Assembly: GCA_934486495.1 (NCBI GenBank)
Contig: CAKSPW010000105.1
Coordinates: 1-5,198 of the forward strand
Reading direction: 5' to 3'
From: an uncultured Clostridia bacterium
GTDB lineage: Bacteria > Bacillota > Clostridia > UBA1381
DNA: 5,198 bases
Positions 1-5,198 of this stretch are shown here, piece by piece. The notes beneath the pieces were generated by a model, which was not told the origin of the DNA, did no database searches, and saw nothing but the letters and a program-made list of their open reading frames with translations. Each line of letters begins with the position of its first letter. Position 1 is the stretch's first letter. The translations under genes and the position numbers were made by a program.

Positions 1-1
1 A

Positions 2-682
2 CGCCAAAAGCAGCTTGATAAAATGGATATAATATCTCTTGCTCCCGATAAAATAAAGCCGTCGTTTTCATTTAAAACGGCAAGAACTCCGGGAAAGGTA
101 GTGCTTGAGGCAAAAAATCTTGTGCTTGGTTATTCTCAGCCGCTTACAAGTGAAATAAATCTTGTTGTTGAACGAAATAAAAAAATAGCCGTAAAGGGTA
201 CAAACGGTATCGGAAAGTCAACGCTTTTAAAAACTTTTTTGGGTTTGATAAAGCCGGTTTCGGGCGAGGCATATACAGACCAATTTGTTGAGGTCGGATA
301 TTTTGAGCAGGAGGAGGCAGATCATGACAAAACGGCGCTCGATGAGATATGGGATGAGTTTCCGTCGATGACAAATGCCGAAGTACGTGCCGCACTTGCA
401 AGATGCGGACTTACAACCGAGCATATAACATCTAAAATGAAGGTTCTTTCAGGCGGAGAAAACGCAAAGGTGCGTCTTTGCAGACTTATGCTCAGGGAAA
501 TCAATCTTCTTGTTCTTGACGAGCCTACAAATCATTTGGATGTGCTTGCAAAGGATGAACTTAAAAGAGCAGTAAAGGACTTTAAAGGAACGGTTGTGCT
601 TGTAAGTCATGAGCCGGAATTTTACGAGGATATAGTAGACGAGGTTATTAATCTCGAGGATGTATCAAATAAGCTTATTTAA
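2..682 (+). CDS. ABC-F family ATPase, C-terminal part (5' end outside window)
   Basis: This is the second half of an ABC-F protein, a soluble twin-ATPase of the group that acts on the ribosome (translation factors and antibiotic-resistance proteins) and has no membrane domain. The frame is open from base 2, and the residues before the first ATG at 23 (RQKQLDKMD) look like the end of the inter-domain linker, so that ATG is internal. Numbering from it, the second nucleotide-binding domain shows Walker A GTNGIGKST (59-67), a Q-loop in VGYFEQE (91-97), signature LSGGE (142-146), Walker B with catalytic glutamate in LLVLDEPTNHLD (162-173) and switch histidine H196 in VLVSH. The DEPTNHLD form is typical of ABC-F. 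All catalytic motifs are intact. The protein ends soon after the H-switch, without a long C-terminal extension. The subfamily cannot be assigned because the first domain and most of the linker are missing. No clear terminator follows the stop at 680-682. Confidence 0.95.
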   Translation, partial: RQKQLDKMDIISLAPDKIKPSFSFKTARTPGKVVLEAKNLVLGYSQPLTSEINLVVERNKKIAVKGTNGIGKSTLLKTFLGLIKPVSGEAYTDQFVEVGYFEQEEADHDKTALDEIWDEFPSMTNAEVRAALARCGLTTEHITSKMKVLSGGENAKVRLCRLMLREINLLVLDEPTNHLDVLAKDELKRAVKDFKGTVVLVSHEPEFYEDIVDEVINLEDVSNKLI

Positions 683-766
683 TTTGTGATTATATTGAAT
701 TTTAAGCATATTACGAAAAGCATTTTTGTCAGATGTGCGAAAAAAAGATGAAAATCAAAAAAACTA

Positions 767-795
767 TTGACAAATTCCCGATAATATGGTATGAT
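767..795 (+). promoter_or_regulatory. Sigma-70/SigA-type promoter of the tRNA-Pro gene
   Basis: A perfect -35 TTGACA (767-772) is separated by 17 bases from a -10 TATGAT (790-795), one base from consensus. Transcription would start near 802, about 15 bases before the tRNA, leaving a short 5' leader. It is the best promoter in the window, as expected for a stable-RNA gene, and shows that the tRNA is transcribed independently of the ABC-F gene. Confidence 0.9.
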
Positions 796-816
796 AGAAA
801 GGTACTGATGATGTAT

Positions 817-893
817 CGGGATGTGGCTCAGTTTGGTAGAGTACTACGTTCGGGACGTAGGGGCCGCAGGTTCAAATCCTGTCATCCCGACCA
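817..893 (+). tRNA. tRNA-Pro (anticodon CGG), CCA encoded
   Basis: A complete 77-base cloverleaf. The acceptor stem CGGGATG (817-823) pairs with CATCCCG (883-889), followed by A73 and an encoded CCA (891-893). The D stem is GCTC/GAGT with one G-U pair. The anticodon stem CTACG (844-848) pairs with CGTAG (856-860) around the loop TTCGGGA, giving anticodon CGG at 851-853 and decoding CCG. The T arm is GCAGG/CCTGT around TTCAAAT. The C1-G72 pair together with A73 is the established hallmark of bacterial tRNA-Pro and supports the isotype independently of the anticodon. It has its own promoter and terminator and is a single-gene unit. Confidence 0.97.
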
Positions 894-896
894 CGT

Positions 897-925
897 CGGA
901 GCAAAGTTCGCTTTGCTCCGTTTTT
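897..925 (+). terminator. Rho-independent terminator of the tRNA-Pro gene
   Basis: A perfect 10-bp stem, CGGAGCAAAG (897-906) with CTTTGCTCCG (911-920), closes a TTCG tetraloop (907-910) and is followed directly by five T (921-925). It begins three bases after the CCA end of the tRNA, so it ends that transcript. Confidence 0.95.
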
Positions 926-1090
926 CTATGCAGAAAAACATCCGCTTGCTTCCTTGCTCCTCCTTTGTCGCAAAAAGGCACGCTCGGCTCAACTGCGCAC
1001 TTGTAAACGCGTTCGCAACGTTTCGCTGTCGCTACCACCTTTTTGCGAGGAAATCGCCTTCGGCGCAATCTTATATCGGCTTTTTTTGGC
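926..1090. other. Non-coding spacer with a long-range 11-bp inverted repeat
   Basis: I see no supportable gene here. The stretch is locally richer in CG-containing words (for example around 1003-1035) than the flanking AT-rich spacers. TCGCAAAAAGG (968-978) is exactly complementary to CCTTTTTGCGA (1038-1048) across a 59-base loop, and a small CGCC/GGCG hairpin follows at 1055-1065. Open frames through it have no ribosome binding site, and several run on from the tRNA gene. It may be a dispersed repeat or a worn mobile-element fragment, but one copy alone cannot show which. Confidence 0.45.
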
Positions 1091-1209
1091 GGCTCTTTGT
1101 CAAATTGTGGCTCTTTCAATTGTTGGGGTTTTGATTCTCCCATATGCTGAAATTAAGCAATATTATTTTATGGCTCTTTGTCAATTGTTGGGGGTTTGAT
1201 TCTCCCATA
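1091..1209. repeat. Three GGCTCTTT-type direct repeats, insertion-sequence-end-like
   Basis: Two near-identical copies lie at 1108-1144 (37 bases) and 1171-1209 (39 bases). Both start TGGCTCTTT, continue through CAATTGTTGGGG and end TTTGATTCTCCCATA. The first copy lacks a GT after TGGCTCTTT and has one G-to-T change. A shorter third copy, GGCTCTTTGTCAAATTG, occupies 1091-1107 directly before the first. All three point the same way, and 26 bases separate the two long ones. From memory, ends starting GGCTCTTT occur in ISL3-family insertion sequences; that link is unchecked. No transposase and no inverted partner copy is visible in the window, so these would be solo or nested ends. Confidence 0.6.
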
Positions 1210-1211
1210 AA

Positions 1212-1586
1212 CTAAACGATATTCAAAAAGCCGTTCCCGTTATGGAAAGACACTCAAACGAAAGCAAAACAAGACTTGACAGCGCTCAAAAGGAATATGC
1301 CGAGTTAAAGGAACAGGCACAGAATTTTGATACGGAAGAATTACAAGATTTGCGTTATGACATCAGACCTGATATTGAAAGTGAAACAATTTCCGAGCTG
1401 CAGAAAATTTACGGCAACTCATTTTCAAGAGAAATCTTTAATACTGCAAAATCCGAAACCGATAAAGCCATAGGCGAAGCGGACAGGTATTCCGTACGCA
1501 AACGGCTTGAAAATTACAGAAATCAAAAAAGTGTGCAAAAAACCGAAAATATCCGCCGTAAACAAGAAAAAGAAAACGAACGGTAG
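1212..1586 (+). pseudogene. Headless 3' gene remnant, charged coiled-coil protein; possibly a mobilisation relaxase C-terminus
   Basis: I do not recognise the family firmly. The frame opens just after the GGCTCTTT-type repeat and ends in TAG at 1584-1586. The first ATG (1242) has no Shine-Dalgarno sequence: the bases before it read ATTCAAAAAGCCGTTCCCGTT. Residues encoded upstream of that ATG (LNDIQKAVPV) look like ordinary protein continuing into it, so the true start seems lost. From the ATG there are 114 residues, highly charged and predicted by eye to be helical, with probable coiled coil at about 5-35 and a Lys/Arg/Glu-rich tail from about 85. There are no membrane segments or recognisable catalytic motifs. 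The charged helical style recalls C-termini of MobA/MobL-type relaxases of Firmicute mobile elements, but this is a weak resemblance. It could instead be a real small gene with a poor start. Confidence 0.5.
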
Positions 1587-1604
1587 ATGTAAAAGACAAA
1601 GCAT

Positions 1605-1720
1605 AATTGAGCAAATAGATGAGTGAAAACACCGTAAAATCAACACTTTTTAAGGCGGTTTTGAGCAAGGTAATACCATAACCCAAAACCGCCCCTAAAA
1701 TAACTTCTGTTTGCTCAATT
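1605..1720. repeat. Nested inverted repeat at the convergent 3' ends
   Basis: The outer arms AATTGAGCAAA (1605-1615) and TTTGCTCAATT (1710-1720) are perfectly complementary over 11 bp. Inside them GGCGGTTTTG (1654-1663) pairs perfectly with CAAAACCGCC (1684-1693) over 10 bp around a 20-base loop. The right outer arm contains the TGA stop of the minus-strand regulator (1715-1717). Another TTGAGCAA at 1661-1668 could pair with the right arm instead of the left arm, so two folds compete. The position between two converging reading frames would suit a bidirectional terminator, but neither strand has a clean T-run after a stem. A small non-autonomous element is an alternative; I see no flanking target duplication. 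Confidence 0.6.
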
Positions 1721-3448
1721 CAAAACAGGAAACTCCAATTTTTCTATTGCCTTCCGAAGCGTTGGATGGCGTATTACAAAATGAATGGTCGGTGCTTTAT
1801 TCTTTGAAACCATAACATATTTGTTTTCGTGTATTGTAATTTGTATGTTAGTAAAAGCGTTTTCTTTTGTCCGGGTAACAGAATAATTTTTGTTTTTTTC
1901 TGCAAATTTTTTTGTAAGCAGAAGATGCTCCTCGTATTCTCTGTATGTATACTCATAATTTTTATCACAGAACATAAGCGACAGCGACAGAGATTGGGGA
2001 TGTTCACTGAAAGTGTCTTCGTCAATGTAAGGAATTTCATCCGAAACAGAATTGTTTTTGAGAATTTCAAATATTTGTTCTCTGCGTGTTGCTGCGTAGC
2101 CTAAAATTTCTTGCTTTTTATCGTCCGGTACATTTCTGTTATCAAGAAATCTTTCCAAAAACTCGTTTGTTGCCGTATAAATCGGAAGTGCCGAAAGTAC
2201 GCTTCGCCTATTTCCGCCCGTATGAGAATCCGAAATCATAAATGCGGCAAGTTCGGACAATTTGTTCTCACGATAAATATCCATAAGAGAATTTGCTTTT
2301 TTTATTATGCAAGAGCTTCTTTCCTGATAATAAAAAAGTTCCTCCTTGTTTTTCGTCAGATAATATTTGCCCTTTGTATGAAATCCGGAAATGCACTCGC
2401 CGGATAATGCGGCTGCACCAGACACATTCAGAAAATGGCAAAAAATCTGATTGTGCGTACCTTTTATGTAATACGGCGAAATCTGTCCCGTCATATAAAG
2501 CGGAATCCAACATTCAAGTCCCAGCATAAGCTCATTAAACGGGCGATTCAGATTATGAACAATATTGAGGTGCAAGCCCTTCTTCAGAATTGCCGCAAGC
2601 CCGAACATATATTTTTTTGAAAATTCCGCATCGTCTGCCATATCGTCCATCTGCATATCGCTGCACATAAAAACACTGTGCTTTGATTTTGAAAGGGCGG
2701 TGGCTTTGAGAAAATCAAGCTCACCCGACTTCATCTCTTCGATGCCGTAATAATTTTTTGTTGTCGGAAGCTGAAACGGAACGGACGGAACCTTAAGTTC
2801 GTCAAAACGGATTGCTTTTATGTATTCGTTTAAGTCAAACGAATTAAGGGCGGTTAAAAATTTTGCAATTGGGTTTTCGGGTTTTTGTGCGTTCTTGCTG
2901 TCTGCAAGCCAATTTGCAAGCTCCGATATATAGTCATCCTGCGCTTTGAGCCGGCTTGGTTTTACATTCAAAATTTCTGACATAATCTTTTTATCGCTGT
3001 CGGAATTATAATATCCCGAAAAATACACCGCAGTGTCAAAGGCAAATTTCTGCGGCTTTGCCGGTTTTCGCTTTCCGTTTCTGATTCTTGAAATATATGA
3101 CGGATCGTATTTCAGAATTTTTGACATATCCGCAATATTTACAGAAAAGACGTTGCAAAGCATACTGAATTTTTCGTGCAGACTTTCAAAATCAAATTCT
3201 TCTGCCTCCGCAAGGGCGCTGAGCTCCTGCAATATATTCTTGTATACTATGGTGTCAAACCCTTTGGCGCTTGCCGCTGAACTGATTCCGCGGCACAGCT
3301 TTTTCATATCCTCGGAATCTGACCTCGGTATTCTCACGCCGGATTTATAGCGGCTCACGGTCGCTTCGGATATTCCGGAATACTCGGCAAACTCCTTTCC
3401 GGAACAGCCAAGCATGTCCATATATTTGTTCAGCCTTTCACAAAACAT
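1715..3448 (-). CDS. Large transcriptional regulator with two XRE-type helix-turn-helix motifs and an unknown C-terminal region
   Basis: This is a probable cytoplasmic DNA-binding regulator of 577 residues. The first helix-turn-helix lies around residues 14-40 (GKEFAEYSGISEATVSRYKSG), and a second around 103-129 (IADMSKILKYDPSYISRIRNG, then KRKP). Both have the XRE/Cro pattern of a turn followed by a recognition helix ending S-R-Y/I-x-x-G. Residues 130-230 are mostly helical. Residues 235-400 look like a folded sensor domain rich in aromatic residues (GLHLNIVHNLNRP, LECWIPLYMTGQISPYY, SGECISGFHTKGKYYLT); I cannot assign its family or ligand. There is no signal peptide or membrane segment. XRE repressors are usually far shorter (about 70-250 residues). 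The start is well supported: AAGGAAG (3456-3462) sits 7 bases before the ATG. It is divergent from the LRR/SLH surface-protein gene, which may be its target. Confidence 0.88.
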   Translation of the reverse strand: MFCERLNKYMDMLGCSGKEFAEYSGISEATVSRYKSGVRIPRSDSEDMKKLCRGISSAASAKGFDTIVYKNILQELSALAEAEEFDFESLHEKFSMLCNVFSVNIADMSKILKYDPSYISRIRNGKRKPAKPQKFAFDTAVYFSGYYNSDSDKKIMSEILNVKPSRLKAQDDYISELANWLADSKNAQKPENPIAKFLTALNSFDLNEYIKAIRFDELKVPSVPFQLPTTKNYYGIEEMKSGELDFLKATALSKSKHSVFMCSDMQMDDMADDAEFSKKYMFGLAAILKKGLHLNIVHNLNRPFNELMLGLECWIPLYMTGQISPYYIKGTHNQIFCHFLNVSGAAALSGECISGFHTKGKYYLTKNKEELFYYQERSSCIIKKANSLMDIYRENKLSELAAFMISDSHTGGNRRSVLSALPIYTATNEFLERFLDNRNVPDDKKQEILGYAATRREQIFEILKNNSVSDEIPYIDEDTFSEHPQSLSLSLMFCDKNYEYTYREYEEHLLLTKKFAEKNKNYSVTRTKENAFTNIQITIHENKYVMVSKNKAPTIHFVIRHPTLRKAIEKLEFPVLN

Positions 3449-3478
3449 TTTATCACTTCCTTGTCCTCTTTACTTTTA

Positions 3479-3484
3479 ATTATA
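3479..3484 (-). promoter_or_regulatory. Extended -10 promoter of the helix-turn-helix regulator gene
   Basis: On the minus strand the bases read TGGTATAAT, an exact TATAAT hexamer (3479-3484) with the upstream TG of an extended -10. The -35 position 17 bases away (3502-3507) reads TTTATT, only a weak match, as is usual where an extended -10 compensates. Transcription would start near 3472, giving a leader of about 24 bases that includes the ribosome binding site. A CTATTT word (minus strand, 3505-3510) overlaps this -35 region and matches one arm of the palindrome at 3543-3557. Confidence 0.7.
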
Positions 3485-3542
3485 CCACACCTTTTTGAAA
3501 AAATAAATAGAAAATCAAAAATCTTTCCGTATATGGCAATGA

Positions 3543-3557
3543 CTATTTAGGAAATAG
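3543..3557. promoter_or_regulatory. Candidate operator: 15-bp palindrome CTATTT-AGG-AAATAG
   Basis: Two perfect 6-bp arms, CTATTT (3543-3548) and AAATAG (3552-3557), flank a 3-base centre. The site ends three bases before the -35 of the surface-protein promoter, a position used by activators and some repressors. One more arm-like AAATAG occurs at 3505-3510, over the -35 region of the regulator's own promoter. The spacing suits a dimeric helix-turn-helix protein. Short AT-rich palindromes also arise by chance, and no binding data exist here. Confidence 0.4.
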
Positions 3558-3559
3558 GG

Positions 3560-3588
3560 TTTACTTATATTTGAGAATGTGTTATAAT
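3560..3588 (+). promoter_or_regulatory. Promoter of the LRR/SLH surface-protein gene
   Basis: The -35 TTTACT (3560-3565) lies 17 bases before an exact -10 TATAAT (3583-3588), which is preceded by TGT to form an extended -10. Transcription would begin near 3595, giving a 5' leader of about 48 bases. The ribosome binding site GAGAAAGG (3626-3633) sits 9 bases before the ATG at 3643. No riboswitch-like or attenuator structure is evident in the short leader. Confidence 0.75.
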
Positions 3589-3642
3589 AAATACACAGTG
3601 GGTTATTGTATGCAATTATAAAACAGAGAAAGGCTGATAAAT

Positions 3643-5198
3643 ATGAACCTGAAAAAACTTATGTGCTCCGCACTCGGCGCATCAATGCTTTTAAGCACAA
3701 TATATATTCCGGCGACATATGCCTGGGGCGTTTATGATGTGACTTACGGAACGGAGGAGTATGAGCAGAGCAAAACAACTGTGACCGATGATATGGAACA
3801 GCTTCGCCAAAACGATACGCTTGAATCGCTGATTTATACCGTTCGCGCCGACGGCTCGGCAATGATTACCGGATTCTCGGCAAGATTCTGGCAGGATACC
3901 GATCCGAATTTTTCCGTTGAGCTTAATATTCCGTCCGAAATAGACGGTCATCCCGTTACGGCAATAGGCAACAATGCCCTTCGCGACGGAGCCACGAAAA
4001 TTTCGGGAATCACGCTTCCGTCTACGATTAAGGAAATAGGCAACAATGCGATTTACGGACGTTATTTAAAATACCTTAAATTAAACGACGGGCTTGAGGT
4101 TATAAAGGATTATGCTATCGGCTGCGGAGATGTACTTGAAACGCTTGTCGTTCCCGAAAGCGTAAAATACATAGGCAGCGGCGGAATAAGGGGCGAGGCT
4201 CTGAAAAATATAACCCTGCCGAAAAATCTTGAGTATCTCGGAGAAAATATACTTATGGGAACGGCATATGCTTACGATCCCGAAAGCCGCGAGCGCGAGA
4301 ATGATATTCTTTATCACGGGCAGTATTTGATTTCCGCAACAGAGGGCATCATGGATGAGCCTCGCGCGGACGATCCTCAGGATCTGATTGTCAACGGAAA
4401 GGTGTATCGCGAGCGGAAGGCCGCAGGCGATATCGAAATCCGTGAGGGAACGGCTCTGATGGGAACTCAATCCTTTGCCGGGACGGAAATTACCTCGGTT
4501 AAGTTTCCGTCAACCTTAAAGTCGATTCCTTACGCGAGCTTTTATTGGTGTGAAAAGCTTAATAACGTTGTGATTCCCGGAAATATTAAGGAGATTGGAC
4601 CGAGTGCCTTTTCCGGGTGTGAGAATCTTTCAAACCTCACGATTGAGGAGGGCGTTGAGCTTATCGGGTCGGGGGCATTTTACTTCTGTAACAACTTAAA
4701 TGAGGTTACGATACCGAAAAGCGTGAAACAAATCGATATGCACGCCTTTGGTTGGGACTATGCGGATGACTATGACGTGAGAAACGAAAACCTTGTCATA
4801 AAGGCTTATTCGGGAAGCGCGGGCGAAAAGTACGCAAGGGACAACGGCTTTAAGTGTATCTTGCTCGACACCGGCGAGGTGATTGAAAAAGGCGATCCGA
4901 CCGCCGCGGCAGACGCCAGAGGGGTATGTGAGGAAAAGGGCGAAAAGTGTGCGGTTAAACGCTTCCGCGACTTACAGAGCGCGGGCGTCGACTCTAACCA
5001 CTACGGTATCGAATATTGCCTTGATAACGGCATTATGGCAGGCACGGGTGCGGACACCTTTAACCCGAACGACAGTATCACAAGAGTACAGTTTGCAACA
5101 ATGTTCTATCGCTTTGCCGGCTCGCCTGAAACAAGCGACAATTCGGGCTTTGCGGATTTAACACAGGGCTGGTATAAAAAGCCAATTGCATGGGCGGC
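3643..5198 (+). CDS. Exported BspA-type leucine-rich-repeat protein with SLH cell-wall anchor (3' end outside window)
   Basis: The frame stays open from the ATG at 3643 to the window end, giving 518 full codons and no stop. Residues 1-27 form a signal peptide: positive start (NLKK), hydrophobic core, and a likely cleavage after TYA before W28. Residues about 94-205 and 265-406 hold BspA-like (LRR_5 type) repeats, with recurring units such as ITLPSTIKEIGNNAI, LVVPESVKYIG, VVIPGNIKEIGPSAFSGC and VTIPKSVKQI. An interruption at about 207-266 lacks the repeat pattern. The repeat block closes with AYSGSAGEKYARDNGF (388-403), a typical end for this family. An SLH domain spans about 441-493 (FRDL, then NGIMAG, then ITRVQFATMFYR), and a second one starts at FADL (503). 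SLH domains bind secondary cell-wall polymers, so the protein is probably displayed on the surface. BspA-type repeats are associated with adhesion and host or matrix binding, but its ligand is unknown. Confidence 0.93.
   Translation, partial: MNLKKLMCSALGASMLLSTIYIPATYAWGVYDVTYGTEEYEQSKTTVTDDMEQLRQNDTLESLIYTVRADGSAMITGFSARFWQDTDPNFSVELNIPSEIDGHPVTAIGNNALRDGATKISGITLPSTIKEIGNNAIYGRYLKYLKLNDGLEVIKDYAIGCGDVLETLVVPESVKYIGSGGIRGEALKNITLPKNLEYLGENILMGTAYAYDPESRERENDILYHGQYLISATEGIMDEPRADDPQDLIVNGKVYRERKAAGDIEIREGTALMGTQSFAGTEITSVKFPSTLKSIPYASFYWCEKLNNVVIPGNIKEIGPSAFSGCENLSNLTIEEGVELIGSGAFYFCNNLNEVTIPKSVKQIDMHAFGWDYADDYDVRNENLVIKAYSGSAGEKYARDNGFKCILLDTGEVIEKGDPTAAADARGVCEEKGEKCAVKRFRDLQSAGVDSNHYGIEYCLDNGIMAGTGADTFNPNDSITRVQFATMFYRFAGSPETSDNSGFADLTQGWYKKPIAWA

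Noticed and set aside
683..766. Terminator after the ABC-F gene
   Set aside because: I found no convincing stem followed by a T-run; the T-rich stretch near 723 has no matching hairpin.
733..1143. Open frames on both strands across the tRNA gene (for example 733-1134 plus and 844-1143 minus)
   Set aside because: They translate the tRNA-Pro and its terminator. The minus-strand frame ends in GMTGFEPAAPTSRT and the plus-strand one contains QFGRVLRSGRRGRRFKS, both familiar false products of tRNA genes. Neither has a ribosome binding site.
1091..1209. CRISPR-like array
   Set aside because: Only two long copies and one short copy are present, with unequal spacing, no regular spacers and no cas genes.
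1425..1686. Minus-strand frames opposite the 1212-1586 remnant, rich in Phe and Leu, resembling small membrane proteins
   Set aside because: Hydrophobicity arises from the reverse complement of Lys/Glu-rich coding DNA. No start signal supports them.
1829..3350. Several plus-strand frames of 60-105 codons inside the regulator gene
   Set aside because: They are antisense shadows of a well-supported 577-codon gene with a good start site, and have no independent start signals.
3643..3670. Lipoprotein signal for the surface protein because of Cys at residue 8
   Set aside because: The Cys lies before the hydrophobic core and lacks a lipobox; a standard signal-peptidase I site at TYA/W fits better.
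3659..4470. Minus-strand frames opposite the surface-protein gene
   Set aside because: The plus strand encodes a continuous signal peptide and leucine-rich repeats, so these are shadows.
4883..5161. Plus-strand 92-codon frame overlapping the SLH region
   Set aside because: It is out of frame with the surface protein, whose SLH motifs (ITRVQF, NGIMAG) fix the real frame.

Overview
The window looks like chromosomal DNA of a low-to-moderate GC anaerobic Clostridia-type Firmicute, close to the Ruminococcaceae/Lachnospiraceae kind of gut bacterium. This is inferred from the AT-rich intergenic DNA, strong consensus promoters and Shine-Dalgarno sites, a tRNA-Pro with encoded CCA, an ABC-F ATPase, and a BspA-type leucine-rich-repeat surface protein with an SLH anchor. 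No species is claimed.

Layout from left to right. (1) The 3' part of an ABC-F ATPase gene (2-682), cut by the window edge. (2) A complete small transcription unit: consensus promoter (767-795), tRNA-Pro(CGG) (817-893) and a perfect hairpin terminator (897-925). (3) A gene-poor stretch from about 926 to 1714. It holds a non-coding segment with a long-range inverted repeat, three clustered GGCTCTTT-type repeats (1091-1209) that resemble insertion-sequence ends, a headless reading frame (1212-1586) that looks like the 3' remnant of a larger, possibly mobilisation, gene, and a nested inverted repeat (1605-1720). This stretch reads as eroded mobile DNA beside a tRNA gene.

(4) The right half is a divergent pair. 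On the minus strand (3448-1715) lies a 577-residue regulator with two N-terminal helix-turn-helix motifs and a long C-terminal region of unknown function. On the plus strand (3643 to beyond 5198) lies an exported protein with a signal peptide, BspA-type leucine-rich repeats and at least one SLH domain. Their 194-bp intergenic region contains an extended -10 promoter in each direction and a 15-bp palindrome just upstream of the surface-protein promoter. The layout suggests, without proving it, that the regulator controls the surface protein, itself, or both.

The most useful leads are this regulator/surface-protein pair with its candidate operator, and the insertion-sequence-like repeat cluster abutting the headless gene. 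Nothing in the window proves a novel system; the regulator's large C-terminal region is the main unexplained protein sequence.
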